64,000 bases of DNA from JADLHS01 sp964594985 (GCA_964594985.1 CAZQNQ010000022.1:34270-98269), one strand, 5' to 3'; numbered from the stretch's first letter, positions 52,871 through 61,762 are shown. Notes: generated from the letters alone by a model not told the origin. Made by a program: numbers and translations.

Positions 52871-53488
52871 TTACGCCGCTTTCGCGGCCTGGATGAACGC
52901 GCGGACTTTGGCGGAATCTTTTTTGCCGGGCGCGGATTCAACGCCGCTGGAGATATCCACGCCGAAGGGCTGCACCTTGCGCACGGCTTCACCGACGTTT
53001 TCCGGCGTCAAGCCGCCGGCAAGGAAGATGGGTTTGCCGTGCTGTTTCGCTTCGATGGCCAAGTCCCAGTTGAACTTCGCGCCCGTGCCGCCGTGGGCGT
53101 CAGGAGAATACGCGTCGAGCAGGTAGGCGTCGGTCGGGTAGTTGGGCAGCGCGAGCAGCGACGCGGCATCACGGACGCGGAAGGCTTTCATGCTCATCGC
53201 GCCGAACTGGGTGCAGAACTCGGGCGTTTCCTCGCCGTGAAATTGCAGCAGACTCACGCCACAGTCGCCGATGGCGCGCATGACGGTGTCCTCGTCGGGA
53301 TTCACGAACACGCCGACCTTCACGATGAACGGCGACAAGGCGCGGGAAATCTCGGTGGCAGTCGCGAACGAGATGTGCCGCGGGCTGCGTTCGTAAAACA
53401 TCAGCCCGATCATGTCCGCGCCGGCCTCGGCGGCAGCGACGCCGTCCGCAACGCTGGTGATACCGCAGATTTTGACTTTGACGCTCAT
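52871..53488 (-). CDS. trpF: Phosphoribosylanthranilate isomerase
   Basis: Tryptophan biosynthesis step. 205 residues; ATG 53488 starts MSVKVKICGITSVADGVAAA. The KICG, GLMFYERSPRHIS, VGVFVN, LLQFHGEETPEF, LLDAYSPDAHGGTGAKFNWD, FLAGGLTPENV and GVDISSGVESAPGKKD blocks are complete. Other trp genes are not near. Confidence 0.96.
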   Translation of the reverse strand: MSVKVKICGITSVADGVAAAEAGADMIGLMFYERSPRHISFATATEISRALSPFIVKVGVFVNPDEDTVMRAIGDCGVSLLQFHGEETPEFCTQFGAMSMKAFRVRDAASLLALPNYPTDAYLLDAYSPDAHGGTGAKFNWDLAIEAKQHGKPIFLAGGLTPENVGEAVRKVQPFGVDISSGVESAPGKKDSAKVRAFIQAAKAA

Positions 53489-53532
53489 CGGGAGAGAGTT
53501 TAACCGCAAACGTAACGGGAGGGAAATCCAAC

Positions 53533-55311
53533 CTATTTCCGCATTTCAAACAAGCTCGGAGCGACGCGCTGGGCGAGGGCGGTGCTGCGGGCGAGGATTT
53601 CCGTGGCGGATTCGCATTCGAGGGCGAACGCCGCGAGTTCCTGCGTATCGGCAAGTTTCAGCCGGCGGATGAGATACTTGAGTTGCGGCAGGACGGCGGG
53701 TGCGGCGCTCAATTCATCCACGCCCAGCCCGATCAACAGCGGCGTGAGCGTGGGATCGCCGGCCATTTCACCGCAGACGCTGACCCAGACATTGTGCTTT
53801 TGCGCCGCCACGACCGTCTGCTTGATCAGGCGTACGATGGCCGGATGCGTTGGTTCGTAGAGATGCGCGATTTTCTCGTTCATCCGGTCCACGGCGAGCG
53901 TGTATTGGATGAGATCGTTCGTGCCGAGGCTGAAAAATTGCACCCGTTTGCTCAACGCGTCGGCGATGATCGCGGCGGACGGCGTCTCGATCATCGCGCC
54001 GAGTTCGATCTTTTCGTCGAAGGGAATGCCCTCCTTGCGCAACTGCTCCTTGGCCTGCGCGACGAAGGCGTTGGCCTGGTTCAACTCGTCCAGACCGGAG
54101 ATCATCGGATACATGATCTTCACGTTGCCCTCGGCGCTGGCGCGAAGAATGGCGCGGAGTTGCGCGTGGAAAACGTCTTCCTGCTGGAGGCAATACCGGA
54201 TCGCGCGCCAGCCGAGGAAGGGATTCATCTCCTGCGGAATGGCGAGGGATGAAAGCAGCTTGTCCCCGCCAAGATCCAGCGTGCGGATGACGACGGGGTT
54301 GGGCTTCAACGCTGCGGCCACCTGACGATAGGCCTGATATTGCTCCTCTTCCGTCGGAGGTTGCGCCCGGTTGATATAGAGATATTCGGTGCGGAATAAT
54401 CCGACACCTTCCGCGCCGCTGTTGTGGACGGATTCGGTGTCGCCGGCCTGCTCGATATTCGCCGAGATGAAGATGCGGTGGTTGTCGAGTGTGACGGCGT
54501 GTTGATTCAGCGCATCGCGCAGTTTTTCTTCGAGCGAAACCTGCTTGCGCACCAATTGGCCGTATTCAAAGAGCGTCTGATCGGTCGGGTTGACGACGAT
54601 GTTGCCGTTGTAACCGTCGAGCAGCGCGTATTCGCCATTCGCCAGCGTTTCGCTCGCGGTCTTCAGCCCGACGATCGCCGGGATGCGCAACGACCGCGCC
54701 ATGATGGCGGTGTGCGACGTGCGACTGCCGATGTCCGTCGCAAAGCCGAGCACGAACTTGCGGTCCATCTGCGCGGTCTTCGAAGGTGTGAGATCGTGCG
54801 CGATGATGATGCACGGCTCCGTTAGTTTGCTGAGATCCACCTGCTCATGGACGCCGAGCAGATTGTTCATCACGCGGCCGCTGACATCGCGCATGTCCGT
54901 GGCGCGTTCCCGCAAGAATTCATCCTCCACCTTGGCCAGCGCGCCGATGTAGCGGTCGGTGACCTGATGGAACGCGAACTCAGCGTTGAGCTTGTCCTGT
55001 TGGATGACGCGGACAACTTCATCAATCACCGAGGGATCTTCGAGCACGAGCAGGTGCGCGTCAAAGATGCTGGCCTGGCCGGCGCCGAGACTTTGCGCGA
55101 GCTGCCGCTGGACTTCCTGGAGTTGCTCCCGCGTTTTGAGGAGCGCCTGTTGGAGGCGGTTCAATTCGTCGGGGATGTCGGCTTCCGCGAGTTCGCGTTT
55201 CTCGATTCCTTGGCGCGGCTTGTCGAGCACGAGAAGTTTTCCGCGGCAGACGCCGGCAGACACCGGGATGCCCCGAAGAATTTTCTCACCTGTGTGCAAC
55301 CGCTCGGCCAT
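53533..55311 (-). CDS. ptsI: Phosphoenolpyruvate-protein phosphotransferase (Enzyme I)
   Basis: Transfers phosphate from PEP to HPr. 592 residues, standard. The active-site histidine region GSRTSHTAIMARSLRIPAIV, the PEP-binding LFRTEYLYINRAQPPTEEEQ, LDLGGDKLLSSLAIPQEMNP, GAMIETPSAAIIADAL, FFSLGTNDLIQYTLAVDRMN and CGEMAGDPTLTPLLIGLGVD are all present. The PTS partner HPr and HprK are at 5649-6927 on the other strand. An EII is not in view. Confidence 0.96.
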   Translation of the reverse strand: MAERLHTGEKILRGIPVSAGVCRGKLLVLDKPRQGIEKRELAEADIPDELNRLQQALLKTREQLQEVQRQLAQSLGAGQASIFDAHLLVLEDPSVIDEVVRVIQQDKLNAEFAFHQVTDRYIGALAKVEDEFLRERATDMRDVSGRVMNNLLGVHEQVDLSKLTEPCIIIAHDLTPSKTAQMDRKFVLGFATDIGSRTSHTAIMARSLRIPAIVGLKTASETLANGEYALLDGYNGNIVVNPTDQTLFEYGQLVRKQVSLEEKLRDALNQHAVTLDNHRIFISANIEQAGDTESVHNSGAEGVGLFRTEYLYINRAQPPTEEEQYQAYRQVAAALKPNPVVIRTLDLGGDKLLSSLAIPQEMNPFLGWRAIRYCLQQEDVFHAQLRAILRASAEGNVKIMYPMISGLDELNQANAFVAQAKEQLRKEGIPFDEKIELGAMIETPSAAIIADALSKRVQFFSLGTNDLIQYTLAVDRMNEKIAHLYEPTHPAIVRLIKQTVVAAQKHNVWVSVCGEMAGDPTLTPLLIGLGVDELSAAPAVLPQLKYLIRRLKLADTQELAAFALECESATEILARSTALAQRVAPSLFEMRK

Positions 55312-55577
55312 GTGACAGGATTAACGGGCGACCCCGGATTTGAAAAGCAATTCTTCCAAGTTCATGCGAAAAAAGTGGTTCTAATCAATGGATAAAAGTC
55401 CACCAGCCTCGATCTGTGCGTCTGGTTCGTACTGAAACATGCGGACGATGGCATCGCTCCGTCACGCTCGCGGCACCGACTTGCACTGTCGGAGTGAAGT
55501 CGGGGAAACAATTCGCTCGTGCTGGCGCAGCACTTCGGTTTTCAGCCAGCCTTGGAAAGGTCTGGCTGAGGCTGGGC

Positions 55578-56426
55578 TTAAAGGCGGCGCGCCCGGCCTC
55601 GGGTCAGGAGATGGAGGGCGCCACCACATCCCAGCAATGACAGGAGGGTGGGCTCGGGAACAATTATCGGTGCGGACCATGTGAGCTGTACGTCTTCGCT
55701 ATCGGGGGGATTGGATCCCGTGCTCGTGAACAGCGTGAGTTCATAGATGCTGGCGGTGTTCAGAAACGTATCAACGCTGACATGGGCGGCGTGTTGGTTG
55801 AAGCCCACATACGTCCATGAAATCGGGTTGAGAAACGTTGTGCCCGCCGGGAGCAGTAGTGGCAACACGGTTGAACCGCCGCCTAGACCACCATACCCGT
55901 AGCTCCAGAGATCCGTTCCCAAGGTCAGATCCCGCAACCCGATGAACTGTTGGCTATAATAGTACTCGGCCTTGCCGATCAGCTCGAAGTCAAAGGTCGC
56001 CAGTCCAGCGGTCGCTGACGAGAAGGTCACCTGTGTCGCGGCCGCGGCACCCGAAACCACGCCCCCGATGCGGACGCTTCTGGTGTAACTGCGCACCTGA
56101 AACAAGTCGGCCTCGGCCTGGGCTTCGAGCCAAAGCGGTCCCGAGTAATCATGTGCGTCCGGATTCCAAGTGGGACTCCAGATGCTGTCGTTGATCGGAA
56201 GCGGTGATGTGATTCGGTTTGATACAATGATAAATTCGGACGGAGTGATGCTCCTGCGGGAATAGGTGTACGTAGCGAATTGTTGGTCCAGCACTTGGAT
56301 CTGCAGCGGTGTGGCGTGGCCCAGCGTTCCCGTCAACAGCAAGCCCAGCAAACTGCTGACCGTTATTGTGGATCGGTGTAATAGCCCTCCTGAACTGCTC
56401 GAGAATTTCAGTCCGAATAAGTTCAC
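55578..56426 (-). CDS. PEP-CTERM domain protein
   Basis: 282 residues, start GTG 56426. The signal peptide (VSSLLGLLLTGTLGHA) is followed by a beta-rich secreted domain (IQVLDQQFATYTYSRRS, LATFDFELIGKAEYYYSQ). The C-terminal sorting signal VPEPTLLSLLGCGGALHLLT plus RGRARRL is intact. Like the protein at 31253-31948 it would be processed by an exosortase. Upstream of ptsI there is a 266-base spacer with no recognisable gene. Confidence 0.85.
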   Translation of the reverse strand: MNLFGLKFSSSSGGLLHRSTITVSSLLGLLLTGTLGHATPLQIQVLDQQFATYTYSRRSITPSEFIIVSNRITSPLPINDSIWSPTWNPDAHDYSGPLWLEAQAEADLFQVRSYTRSVRIGGVVSGAAAATQVTFSSATAGLATFDFELIGKAEYYYSQQFIGLRDLTLGTDLWSYGYGGLGGGSTVLPLLLPAGTTFLNPISWTYVGFNQHAAHVSVDTFLNTASIYELTLFTSTGSNPPDSEDVQLTWSAPIIVPEPTLLSLLGCGGALHLLTRGRARRL

Positions 56427-56587
56427 CTCTTGAAACTATTTTGCCGGCTGACAGAGTCAAACCCGGATTGGTTAGATTTCCGCTGAGACATTACGGGCAC
56501 CGTTCCAGATTCCACCGGGGCAGCGGGCGTGGTGATTGTCTTCTGCAAACTGTTTCTCACCGGCCCAAATTGTCCGGCGGCAGCGCA

Positions 56588-58003
56588 TCATGGCAGCGAG
56601 CCGTGTTCGGGAAACGTTTCCGGTACGGGTGGCAGGATGGCTTGATGCGGGCGGCCCTTGCGGGTTTGCAGGTGAAACCGCCACGCCAAGCCGATGGCGG
56701 CGGCGCTCAGCCCGGAAGCCAGCCCGATCCACATTCCGACTGCGCCGAGTTTCGCGCGAAAGGCCAGCCCGTAACCCACCGGCAATGCTACAAACCAATA
56801 CGCCACTACGGCGATCACCGCCGGCACGCGCACATCGGATAGCCCACGCAAGGCGGATAACGCCGTGACTTGCACGCCGTCGGCGATCTGAAACACCGCC
56901 GCCACGATGAGCAATTGCGCCGTGAGCGCGATGACCGTCGGCGATTCGATGAACAAGCCCGCAATCGGTTTTCCCGCCAGAGCGAACATCACCCCGAACG
57001 CGGCCATCAATGTTGCCGCCAGCGTCACCGCGCTGAAGCCGATGCGGCGGGTGCGCAGGAATTGCCGCGCCCCGTAAGCATGCCCCACGCGGATGCACGC
57101 CGCCGCCCCGATGCCCAGCGCCGACATGAAGGTCATCGCCGCGCACGAGATCGCGATCTGATGCGCCGCAATCGCGTCCGCGCTGATCCAGCCCATCATC
57201 ACCGCGCCGGCCGCGAACGCGCTGACCTCGAAGAAATGCTGCACGCCCACCGGCCAGCCAACGTGGAACATCTGGCGAAACCGTTCGCCGCTGAATGCCG
57301 TTCGCCAGCGCGGCGGATGGAATGCGCGCATCGCTGGAGCACGCAGCACGTAAACGATCATCACCAGCGCCATGACCGTCCGCGCGATCAACGTCGCCCA
57401 GCCGGCACCTTCGAGTCCAAGAGCGGGCGCGCCCCAATTGCCGTAGATCAGAATCCAGTTCAGGAAGACGTTCAACAACACGCCACCGAGCATCACGAAC
57501 GTCGGCCACCACGGATGGTTCAGCGAATCGCTGAATTGCTTGCCGCCATGTGCGAGGAGCGCCGGTAGCAATGAAGCTCCGAAGATGAGCAGGTATTTGC
57601 CCGCCGCCGCGACGACTTCAGGTGGTTGCCCCAGGCGATCCAGAAACGGATGCAGCGCGAACATCGAGAGCACGGCCAGTAAACCCATCGCCGCCGACAT
57701 CAGCAAGCCGTGCCGCAACACCTCTCCGGCTTCGGCGGGTTTGCGGGCGCCGTACGCCTGCGAGGTCAATACGGCGATGCACGAGAGCAGGCCCATGCCG
57801 AACACGAGCGGTAGATGCCCGACGGCATTGACGAATGATGCCGCGGCCAGCGGCACCACGCCGACGCGCCCGACCATGATGGTGTCCGCCAGCCCCATCA
57901 ACATCTGACTCACCATGCCCGCCATGATCGGCAACGCGAGCGCGAGCGTGGGCCGCACCTCATGTCGCCACAGGCGGAGTGTCTGGAGGATTTGCAAACG
58001 CAT
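56588..58003 (-). CDS. MATE-family efflux transporter
   Basis: 471 residues with 12 hydrophobic helices. The opening EVRPTLALALPIMAGMVSQM, LMGLADTIMVGRVGVVPLAA, SQAYGARKPAEAGEV and ALGLEGAGWATLIARTVM segments are typical of the NorM/DinF families, which use Na+ or H+ to export drugs or organic cations. The upstream EamA gene runs in the same direction and may share the transcript (six bases apart). Confidence 0.9.
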   Translation of the reverse strand: MRLQILQTLRLWRHEVRPTLALALPIMAGMVSQMLMGLADTIMVGRVGVVPLAAASFVNAVGHLPLVFGMGLLSCIAVLTSQAYGARKPAEAGEVLRHGLLMSAAMGLLAVLSMFALHPFLDRLGQPPEVVAAAGKYLLIFGASLLPALLAHGGKQFSDSLNHPWWPTFVMLGGVLLNVFLNWILIYGNWGAPALGLEGAGWATLIARTVMALVMIVYVLRAPAMRAFHPPRWRTAFSGERFRQMFHVGWPVGVQHFFEVSAFAAGAVMMGWISADAIAAHQIAISCAAMTFMSALGIGAAACIRVGHAYGARQFLRTRRIGFSAVTLAATLMAAFGVMFALAGKPIAGLFIESPTVIALTAQLLIVAAVFQIADGVQVTALSALRGLSDVRVPAVIAVVAYWFVALPVGYGLAFRAKLGAVGMWIGLASGLSAAAIGLAWRFHLQTRKGRPHQAILPPVPETFPEHGSLP

Positions 58004-58009
58004 GATGGT

Positions 58010-59056
58010 TTACTCAATGCGATTGCCCCTCACCCCGTCCCTCTCCCCATCCGATGGGGAGAGGGTGGCCGACAGGCCGGATGAGGGGAATTGCGCGAAG
58101 TCCCGGGCTGGAGTGGTCGGGGCGGCAATTGCCTGTGGCTTTGTCGCCCCACCGCGCAACACCAGCACCACCGCCACGATGATCAATCCGCCCGCCAGAT
58201 AAATGATGGGTTCGAACGCCTCCCGTCCCAACGTGCAGCCGAGCAGCACGGCGATGAGCGGATTCACGTACGCGTACGTCGCCACGCGGGCTGGAGTGGT
58301 GTTGTGCAGCAACCAGACGTAAGCCGTGTACGCCACGAGCGATCCCGCGATGGTCAGGTAAAACCACGACCAGAACGACAACGCCGTCACGCGCGCGAAG
58401 GAAAATTGTTTCATCTCGCCTTGCAGCGCGGACAAGCCCAACAGGATCGCGCCACCGGCGATCATTTGCATGGAGACGCCGAGAAATGACGACTCGGGTT
58501 TGCGCGCGGTGCGATTGAACACCGAGCCTAGCGCCCAACAGATCGAAGCCGCCAACAACGCCGCCACGCCCCAGCCGTACGTAGAGCTGGTGCCGGTCAT
58601 TTGTTTGCGCGCGAGCAAAACCACGCCCGCCAAGCCGACGATGAGCCCAAGCCCCACCAGTGCGCGCGGGCGGATGCCGCCGGGGCGCGCCCAGTCAATC
58701 AACACCATCCACACCGGCGTCAATGCCACGAGCAACGCCGCGATGCCCGACGGGATCATCTGTTCCGCCCACGTCACGCCGCCGTTGCCGATCACGAGCA
58801 TCAGCGTGCCGGCGATGGCCGCATCGCGCCATTGCGTGAGCGACGGGGCATTCGCTCCCTTCCATCGGGCATAGGTGAACAGCAGCAGTCCCGCCGCGAG
58901 ATGCCGCGTGGCCGCCATGAGAAACGGCGGGATGGATTCCACGGCGTAGCGGATGCCGAGATACGTCGAGCCCCAGATCACATACACGACGGCAAACGCG
59001 GCGATGACGAGTCCCAGCGGCGCGCGGTGCTGTGAATGGCTTGGTTCAGTTTTCAT
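58010..59056 (-). CDS. EamA/DMT-superfamily transporter
   Basis: 348 residues, ten helices in two halves (IAAFAVVYVIWGSTYLGIRY and GVAALLAASICWALGSVFNR are typical openings; YedA/RhaT-like). The ATG at 59056 is used; upstream codons encode unlike residues. The last roughly 25 residues (FPSSGLSATLSPSDGERDGV) are encoded by a palindromic repeat (58024-58089), an extension like that of OppA. It abuts the MATE gene and is preceded by a reverse-strand terminator-like hairpin at 59089-59122. Confidence 0.87.
   Translation of the reverse strand: MKTEPSHSQHRAPLGLVIAAFAVVYVIWGSTYLGIRYAVESIPPFLMAATRHLAAGLLLFTYARWKGANAPSLTQWRDAAIAGTLMLVIGNGGVTWAEQMIPSGIAALLVALTPVWMVLIDWARPGGIRPRALVGLGLIVGLAGVVLLARKQMTGTSSTYGWGVAALLAASICWALGSVFNRTARKPESSFLGVSMQMIAGGAILLGLSALQGEMKQFSFARVTALSFWSWFYLTIAGSLVAYTAYVWLLHNTTPARVATYAYVNPLIAVLLGCTLGREAFEPIIYLAGGLIIVAVVLVLRGGATKPQAIAAPTTPARDFAQFPSSGLSATLSPSDGERDGVRGNRIE
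58024..58089. repeat. Palindromic repeat inside the 3' end of the EamA gene
   Basis: The inner stem CTCTCCCCAT/ATGGGGAGAG at 58041-58063 is perfect, with outer CCCCTCA/TGAGGGG arms. The unit encodes the C-terminal residues of the EamA protein. Confidence 0.85.
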
Positions 59057-59088
59057 GTTTTGTTTTTGTCGGCGCGGCGGCAGGCGAC

Positions 59089-59122
59089 AAAAAACCCACC
59101 GCCGGAAGCCGACGGTGGGTTT
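59089..59122 (-). terminator. Rho-independent terminator-like hairpin in the EamA 5' region
   Basis: On the reverse strand a perfect 10-bp stem, AAACCCACCG (59122-59113) with CGGTGGGTTT (59101-59092), encloses an 11-base loop and ends in a run of T. It lies 33 bases upstream of the EamA ATG, so it would stop or attenuate transcripts entering that gene. Confidence 0.7.
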
Positions 59123-59141
59123 GCGAAATCTGGTTGCTCGA

Positions 59142-59246
59142 CTACGGACCGAACCTCCCACCATCAACAAGGTGCGCCTTGGCTACCGGGCGCAGCCATG
59201 CGGCGCGCTTCGGCATCCAATTCGATTTGTTGATGATGATGTTCAT
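59142..59246 (-). CDS. Possible leader peptide upstream of the terminator
   Basis: 34 residues from ATG 59246 (MNIIINKSNWMPKRAAWLRP, then VAKAHLVDGGRFGP), stop 20 bases before the hairpin at 59122. No clear ribosome-binding site. It may be a leader peptide in an attenuator, part of a short RNA, or chance. No family is recognised. Confidence 0.25.
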   Translation of the reverse strand: MNIIINKSNWMPKRAAWLRPVAKAHLVDGGRFGP

Positions 59247-59367
59247 CGTTCGAGACGCGACGACTCTAGCCCAACCAGCTATCGGGTCAATGGGTATTTC
59301 GGTCCATCGGGACTCTCGATTCCGACAAAACACTTGAGCCGCGCGGAGCAATGGCAACACTGCGCGC

Positions 59368-59877
59368 GTGAAGTTGCCCTACAAAGTCGCCACGTTGCTG
59401 TATTGCTTTAATGAGCGGGACGAAATCCTCCTGCTTGAACGCGCGCAGGAGCCGAATCGGGGCTTCTGGAGTCCGTGCGGCGGCAAGCTCCACACGGAGG
59501 AAGGCGAATCACCCTACGCCTGCGCGGCGCGGGAAGCGCACGAGGAACTCGGCCAGAAATTTCTCCCGACGGACTTTCATCTTACCGGCCTCATCAGCGA
59601 ACACGGTTTCCAAGGACAGACCCACTGGCTGATGTTTTTGTTTGAGTTGAAACCGAAGCTTAAAGACCTCCCGCCGCCGATGAGCGAAGGTCGCTTTCAA
59701 TTCTTCCCGCGCGCCGCGCTGGACGACTTGCACATTCCGCAGACCGACCGCGAACGCATCTGGCCGTGGTTCTGGCAACATCGCGGCGGCTTCTTCGCCG
59801 CGCATTGCCATTGCCATCCGGAAGGGCGGAATGAGTGGGAGTTGGAGGACAGCAGGCCGGGTAGTGCCCAACGATAA
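59368..59877 (+). CDS. Nudix hydrolase
   Basis: 169 residues; GTG start at 59368. The Nudix box is present: GGKLHTEEGESPYACAAREA followed by HEELG, with the acidic residues for metal binding. The N-terminal VATLLYCFNERDEILLLERA and FWSPCGGKL are typical MutT/8-oxo-dGTPase-like. The His- and Pro-rich tail is longer than usual. Substrate not deducible. Confidence 0.88.
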   Translation: MKLPYKVATLLYCFNERDEILLLERAQEPNRGFWSPCGGKLHTEEGESPYACAAREAHEELGQKFLPTDFHLTGLISEHGFQGQTHWLMFLFELKPKLKDLPPPMSEGRFQFFPRAALDDLHIPQTDRERIWPWFWQHRGGFFAAHCHCHPEGRNEWELEDSRPGSAQR

Positions 59878-59953
59878 GTTTGCGAATGGCGGCTCTCTCT
59901 CTGGTCGCAAAACAGCTTGTTCCCAAGTTGGGGTGCTCATAAATTCAGCCGCA

Positions 59954-60151
59954 ATGCAATTCCTCGCACAAATGACTCCTCAAACAACGCAGGCGGTTGC
60001 CGGTGGTGGGTTGGGGCTTGGGGCGGTGATCGCGGTGGTTTGTTCCTGGGAGCGCAATCGTTCCATTCGGTGGGCGATTCTCGCCGGCCTGCTTTCATGG
60101 CTGTACGTGCTCTACTTTGCCAACACCCGCACACCCGGTGAGCGGAAATAG
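59954..60151 (+). CDS. Small membrane protein
   Basis: 65 residues from ATG 59954. Two hydrophobic segments (GGGLGLGAVIAVVCSW and WAILAGLLSWLYVLYF) span most of the length, separated by a basic loop ERNRSIR. A short polar tail follows. An upstream TTG at 59831 would add an unlikely extension. No family is recognised. Confidence 0.6.
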   Translation: MQFLAQMTPQTTQAVAGGGLGLGAVIAVVCSWERNRSIRWAILAGLLSWLYVLYFANTRTPGERK

Positions 60152-60220
60152 TTTCTTTGGCTGATGATTGCCTTGGGTGGCTGCCGCCCCGTTGATAAGT
60201 TGGCGGACTAAAAAACCGGG

Positions 60221-60317
60221 AACAACCAACCTCCAACGCTCAACATCGAACATCCAATGGCGCATGTTTACGGTGCAGCATGGAGTGTTGCGCGTTCGAT
60301 GTTGGTTGTTGGATGTT
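60221..60317. repeat. Palindromic repeat, AACAACCAAC/CAACATCGAAC type
   Basis: Left arm 60221-60256 (AACAACCAACCTCCAACG, CAACATCGAACATCC) and right arm 60274-60317 are inverted and imperfect (GTTGCGCGTTCGATGTTGG). Loop holds ATGGCGCATGTTTACG. It fills the spacer ahead of tadA. Confidence 0.72.
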
Positions 60318-60341
60318 ACTTTTCCCACTAATCTTGCGCGC

Positions 60342-60851
60342 ATGAACGCCCCGATCATTGACCTGCAAAGCGACCATTACTTCATGGGCGAAGCGTTGCG
60401 GCAGGCGGCCAAGGCTTACGAGGCGGAGGAAGTGCCCGTGGGCGCGGTCGTCGTGCGCGAGGGGCGCATCATCGCGCGGGCCAGCAATCAGGTGGAACTG
60501 CTCAAGGACGCCACCGCGCACGCCGAGATGCTCGCCATCACGCAAGCCGAGGAAGCCGTCGGCGATTGGCGGCTCAATGATTGCACGCTCTACGTCACGA
60601 AAGAGCCCTGCCCGATGTGCGCCGGGGCAATTGTCCATGTACGCTTCGGTCGGGTGGTTTTCGGCGTGGGCGATCCCAAAGGTGGCGCGGCGGGCGGAGC
60701 GATGAATTTGCTCCAGTTCCCAACCCTGAATCATCGGTGTGAAATCACAAGCGGCGTGCGTGAAGAGGAATGCCGGCAACTGCTCCTCACGTTTTTCGCT
60801 GAACAACGCGCTAAGAACGAGAAGGCGCGGAAGCAGTCGCAAGCGAATTGA
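60342..60851 (+). CDS. tadA: tRNA-specific adenosine deaminase
   Basis: Deaminates the wobble adenosine of tRNA-Arg to inosine. 169 residues, ATG 60342 chosen because the upstream part is a repeat. The zinc-binding deaminase signature is clear: ATAHAEMLAI with the catalytic Glu and EPCPMCAGAI with the two Cys ligands. FGVGDPKGGAAGG and the C-terminal helix with QLLLTFFAEQRAK agree with TadA. Confidence 0.94.
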   Translation: MNAPIIDLQSDHYFMGEALRQAAKAYEAEEVPVGAVVVREGRIIARASNQVELLKDATAHAEMLAITQAEEAVGDWRLNDCTLYVTKEPCPMCAGAIVHVRFGRVVFGVGDPKGGAAGGAMNLLQFPTLNHRCEITSGVREEECRQLLLTFFAEQRAKNEKARKQSQAN

Positions 60852-60948
60852 CTCGCGGCCGGAGCCGGGCGGCTGCCAGTCGCGAGTTGTGGTCGCCAGA
60901 CATTGGCCCCCCCACCTACTCCTTGGCTGACTAGAGCGGTTTAAGTTT

Positions 60949-61509
60949 GGGGCTGTCCTAGATAACTAGGTTAAGGATTGCTGAATCCCTTGATTTAACT
61001 GCTTCAATTGGATTTGTGGGTTTGGGTTGTTAAACCGCCACTCACATTCCTTCAAGAACAGGGGGAAATGCGCTTTGGGCACACCGTTAAATTTCCGCCG
61101 GTGGCGCTTGGCTTGATTCCAGAAGTTCTCGCTGCCGTTGATGTGATTTTTCCAGCGGCAAAGCCCTTGGAGTGATTGATCCGCAGATGTCGGCAGCCGG
61201 AAACATCCAGGGTATTGTCGCTGGGGAGCGCATCACTATAGCCGATGGAATCCGGCACGATCCGTTCTTTCAAGCTGGGTAGGAGCGTTACCGCTTTGGC
61301 ATCCGCCACCGCCCGGGAGATCAACTCCCGCCGCCGGTGAAAATAATAGGCTGCCGGCGTCTTGGTGCCGCCCACTAATTCCCCGGCCGTTCGCGCCGGC
61401 GCCCCAGCCACAAAATATTCCACCAACTTCAACTGCTTGCTTTTACGGATGCGACTCTTTCTCATGCTCCCTTTGATAACACATTCTTTGCGTTATCTGG
61501 GACAGCCCC
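60949..61509. mobile_element. Truncated IS1595-type insertion element
   Basis: Terminal inverted repeats GGGGCTGTCCTAGATAAC (60949-60966) and its near-perfect complement (61492-61509) match at 17 of 18 bases. Inside is a damaged IS1016-like transposase gene on the reverse strand. The element is 561 bp, well short of a usual 700 or so. No clear target-site duplication was seen. Confidence 0.85.
60966..61465 (-). pseudogene. IS1595/IS1016-like transposase, internally deleted and frameshifted
   Basis: The N-terminal helix-turn-helix portion (LKLVEYFVAGAPARTAGELV, TPAAYYFHRRRELI) is followed directly by the late part SLKERIVPDSIGYSDALPSD, so the middle catalytic region is missing. A one-base loss in the T-run at 61147-61151 shifts the frame; correcting it restores NHINGSENFWNQAKRHRRKF and HFPLFLKECEWRFNNPN through LKQLNQGIQQSLT and a stop at 60968-60966. 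The gene is dead. Confidence 0.85.
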
Positions 61510-61517
61510 TAAGATAA

Positions 61518-61545
61518 TGGCTCCAGAGGAAGGACTCGAACCGAC
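61518..61545 (-). other. tRNA 3'-end-like fragment
   Basis: On the reverse strand, GTCGGTTCGAGTCC followed by TTCCTCTGGAGCCA resembles a T-arm, acceptor strand and CCA of a tRNA, but only three of five T-stem pairs hold and no complete tRNA precedes it. It begins nine bases beyond the IS end. It may be an integration scar. Confidence 0.35.
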
Positions 61546-61762
61546 TCCCTCTAGTTTCCCTAACAAACTAAGCTCATTTTAATAGGGCTTTTGCACTAAT
61601 CAACTAAATCCAACCCTAATTACGATAACTGAATTTTACTGATTTGGTGTCAGTTCTAGTGTCAATTGTGCAGGACAGCAATTGCAGTATCGTACGCGCG
61701 GCCTACCAAGCTCAGTGCCTCTAGACTCCCAAAAATGCGGACACCCTGTCGAGTTATAACAG

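Noticed and set aside
56472..57512. 346-codon reverse frame
   Set aside because: Shadow of the MATE gene in another frame; composition is Arg/Gly-rich without motifs.
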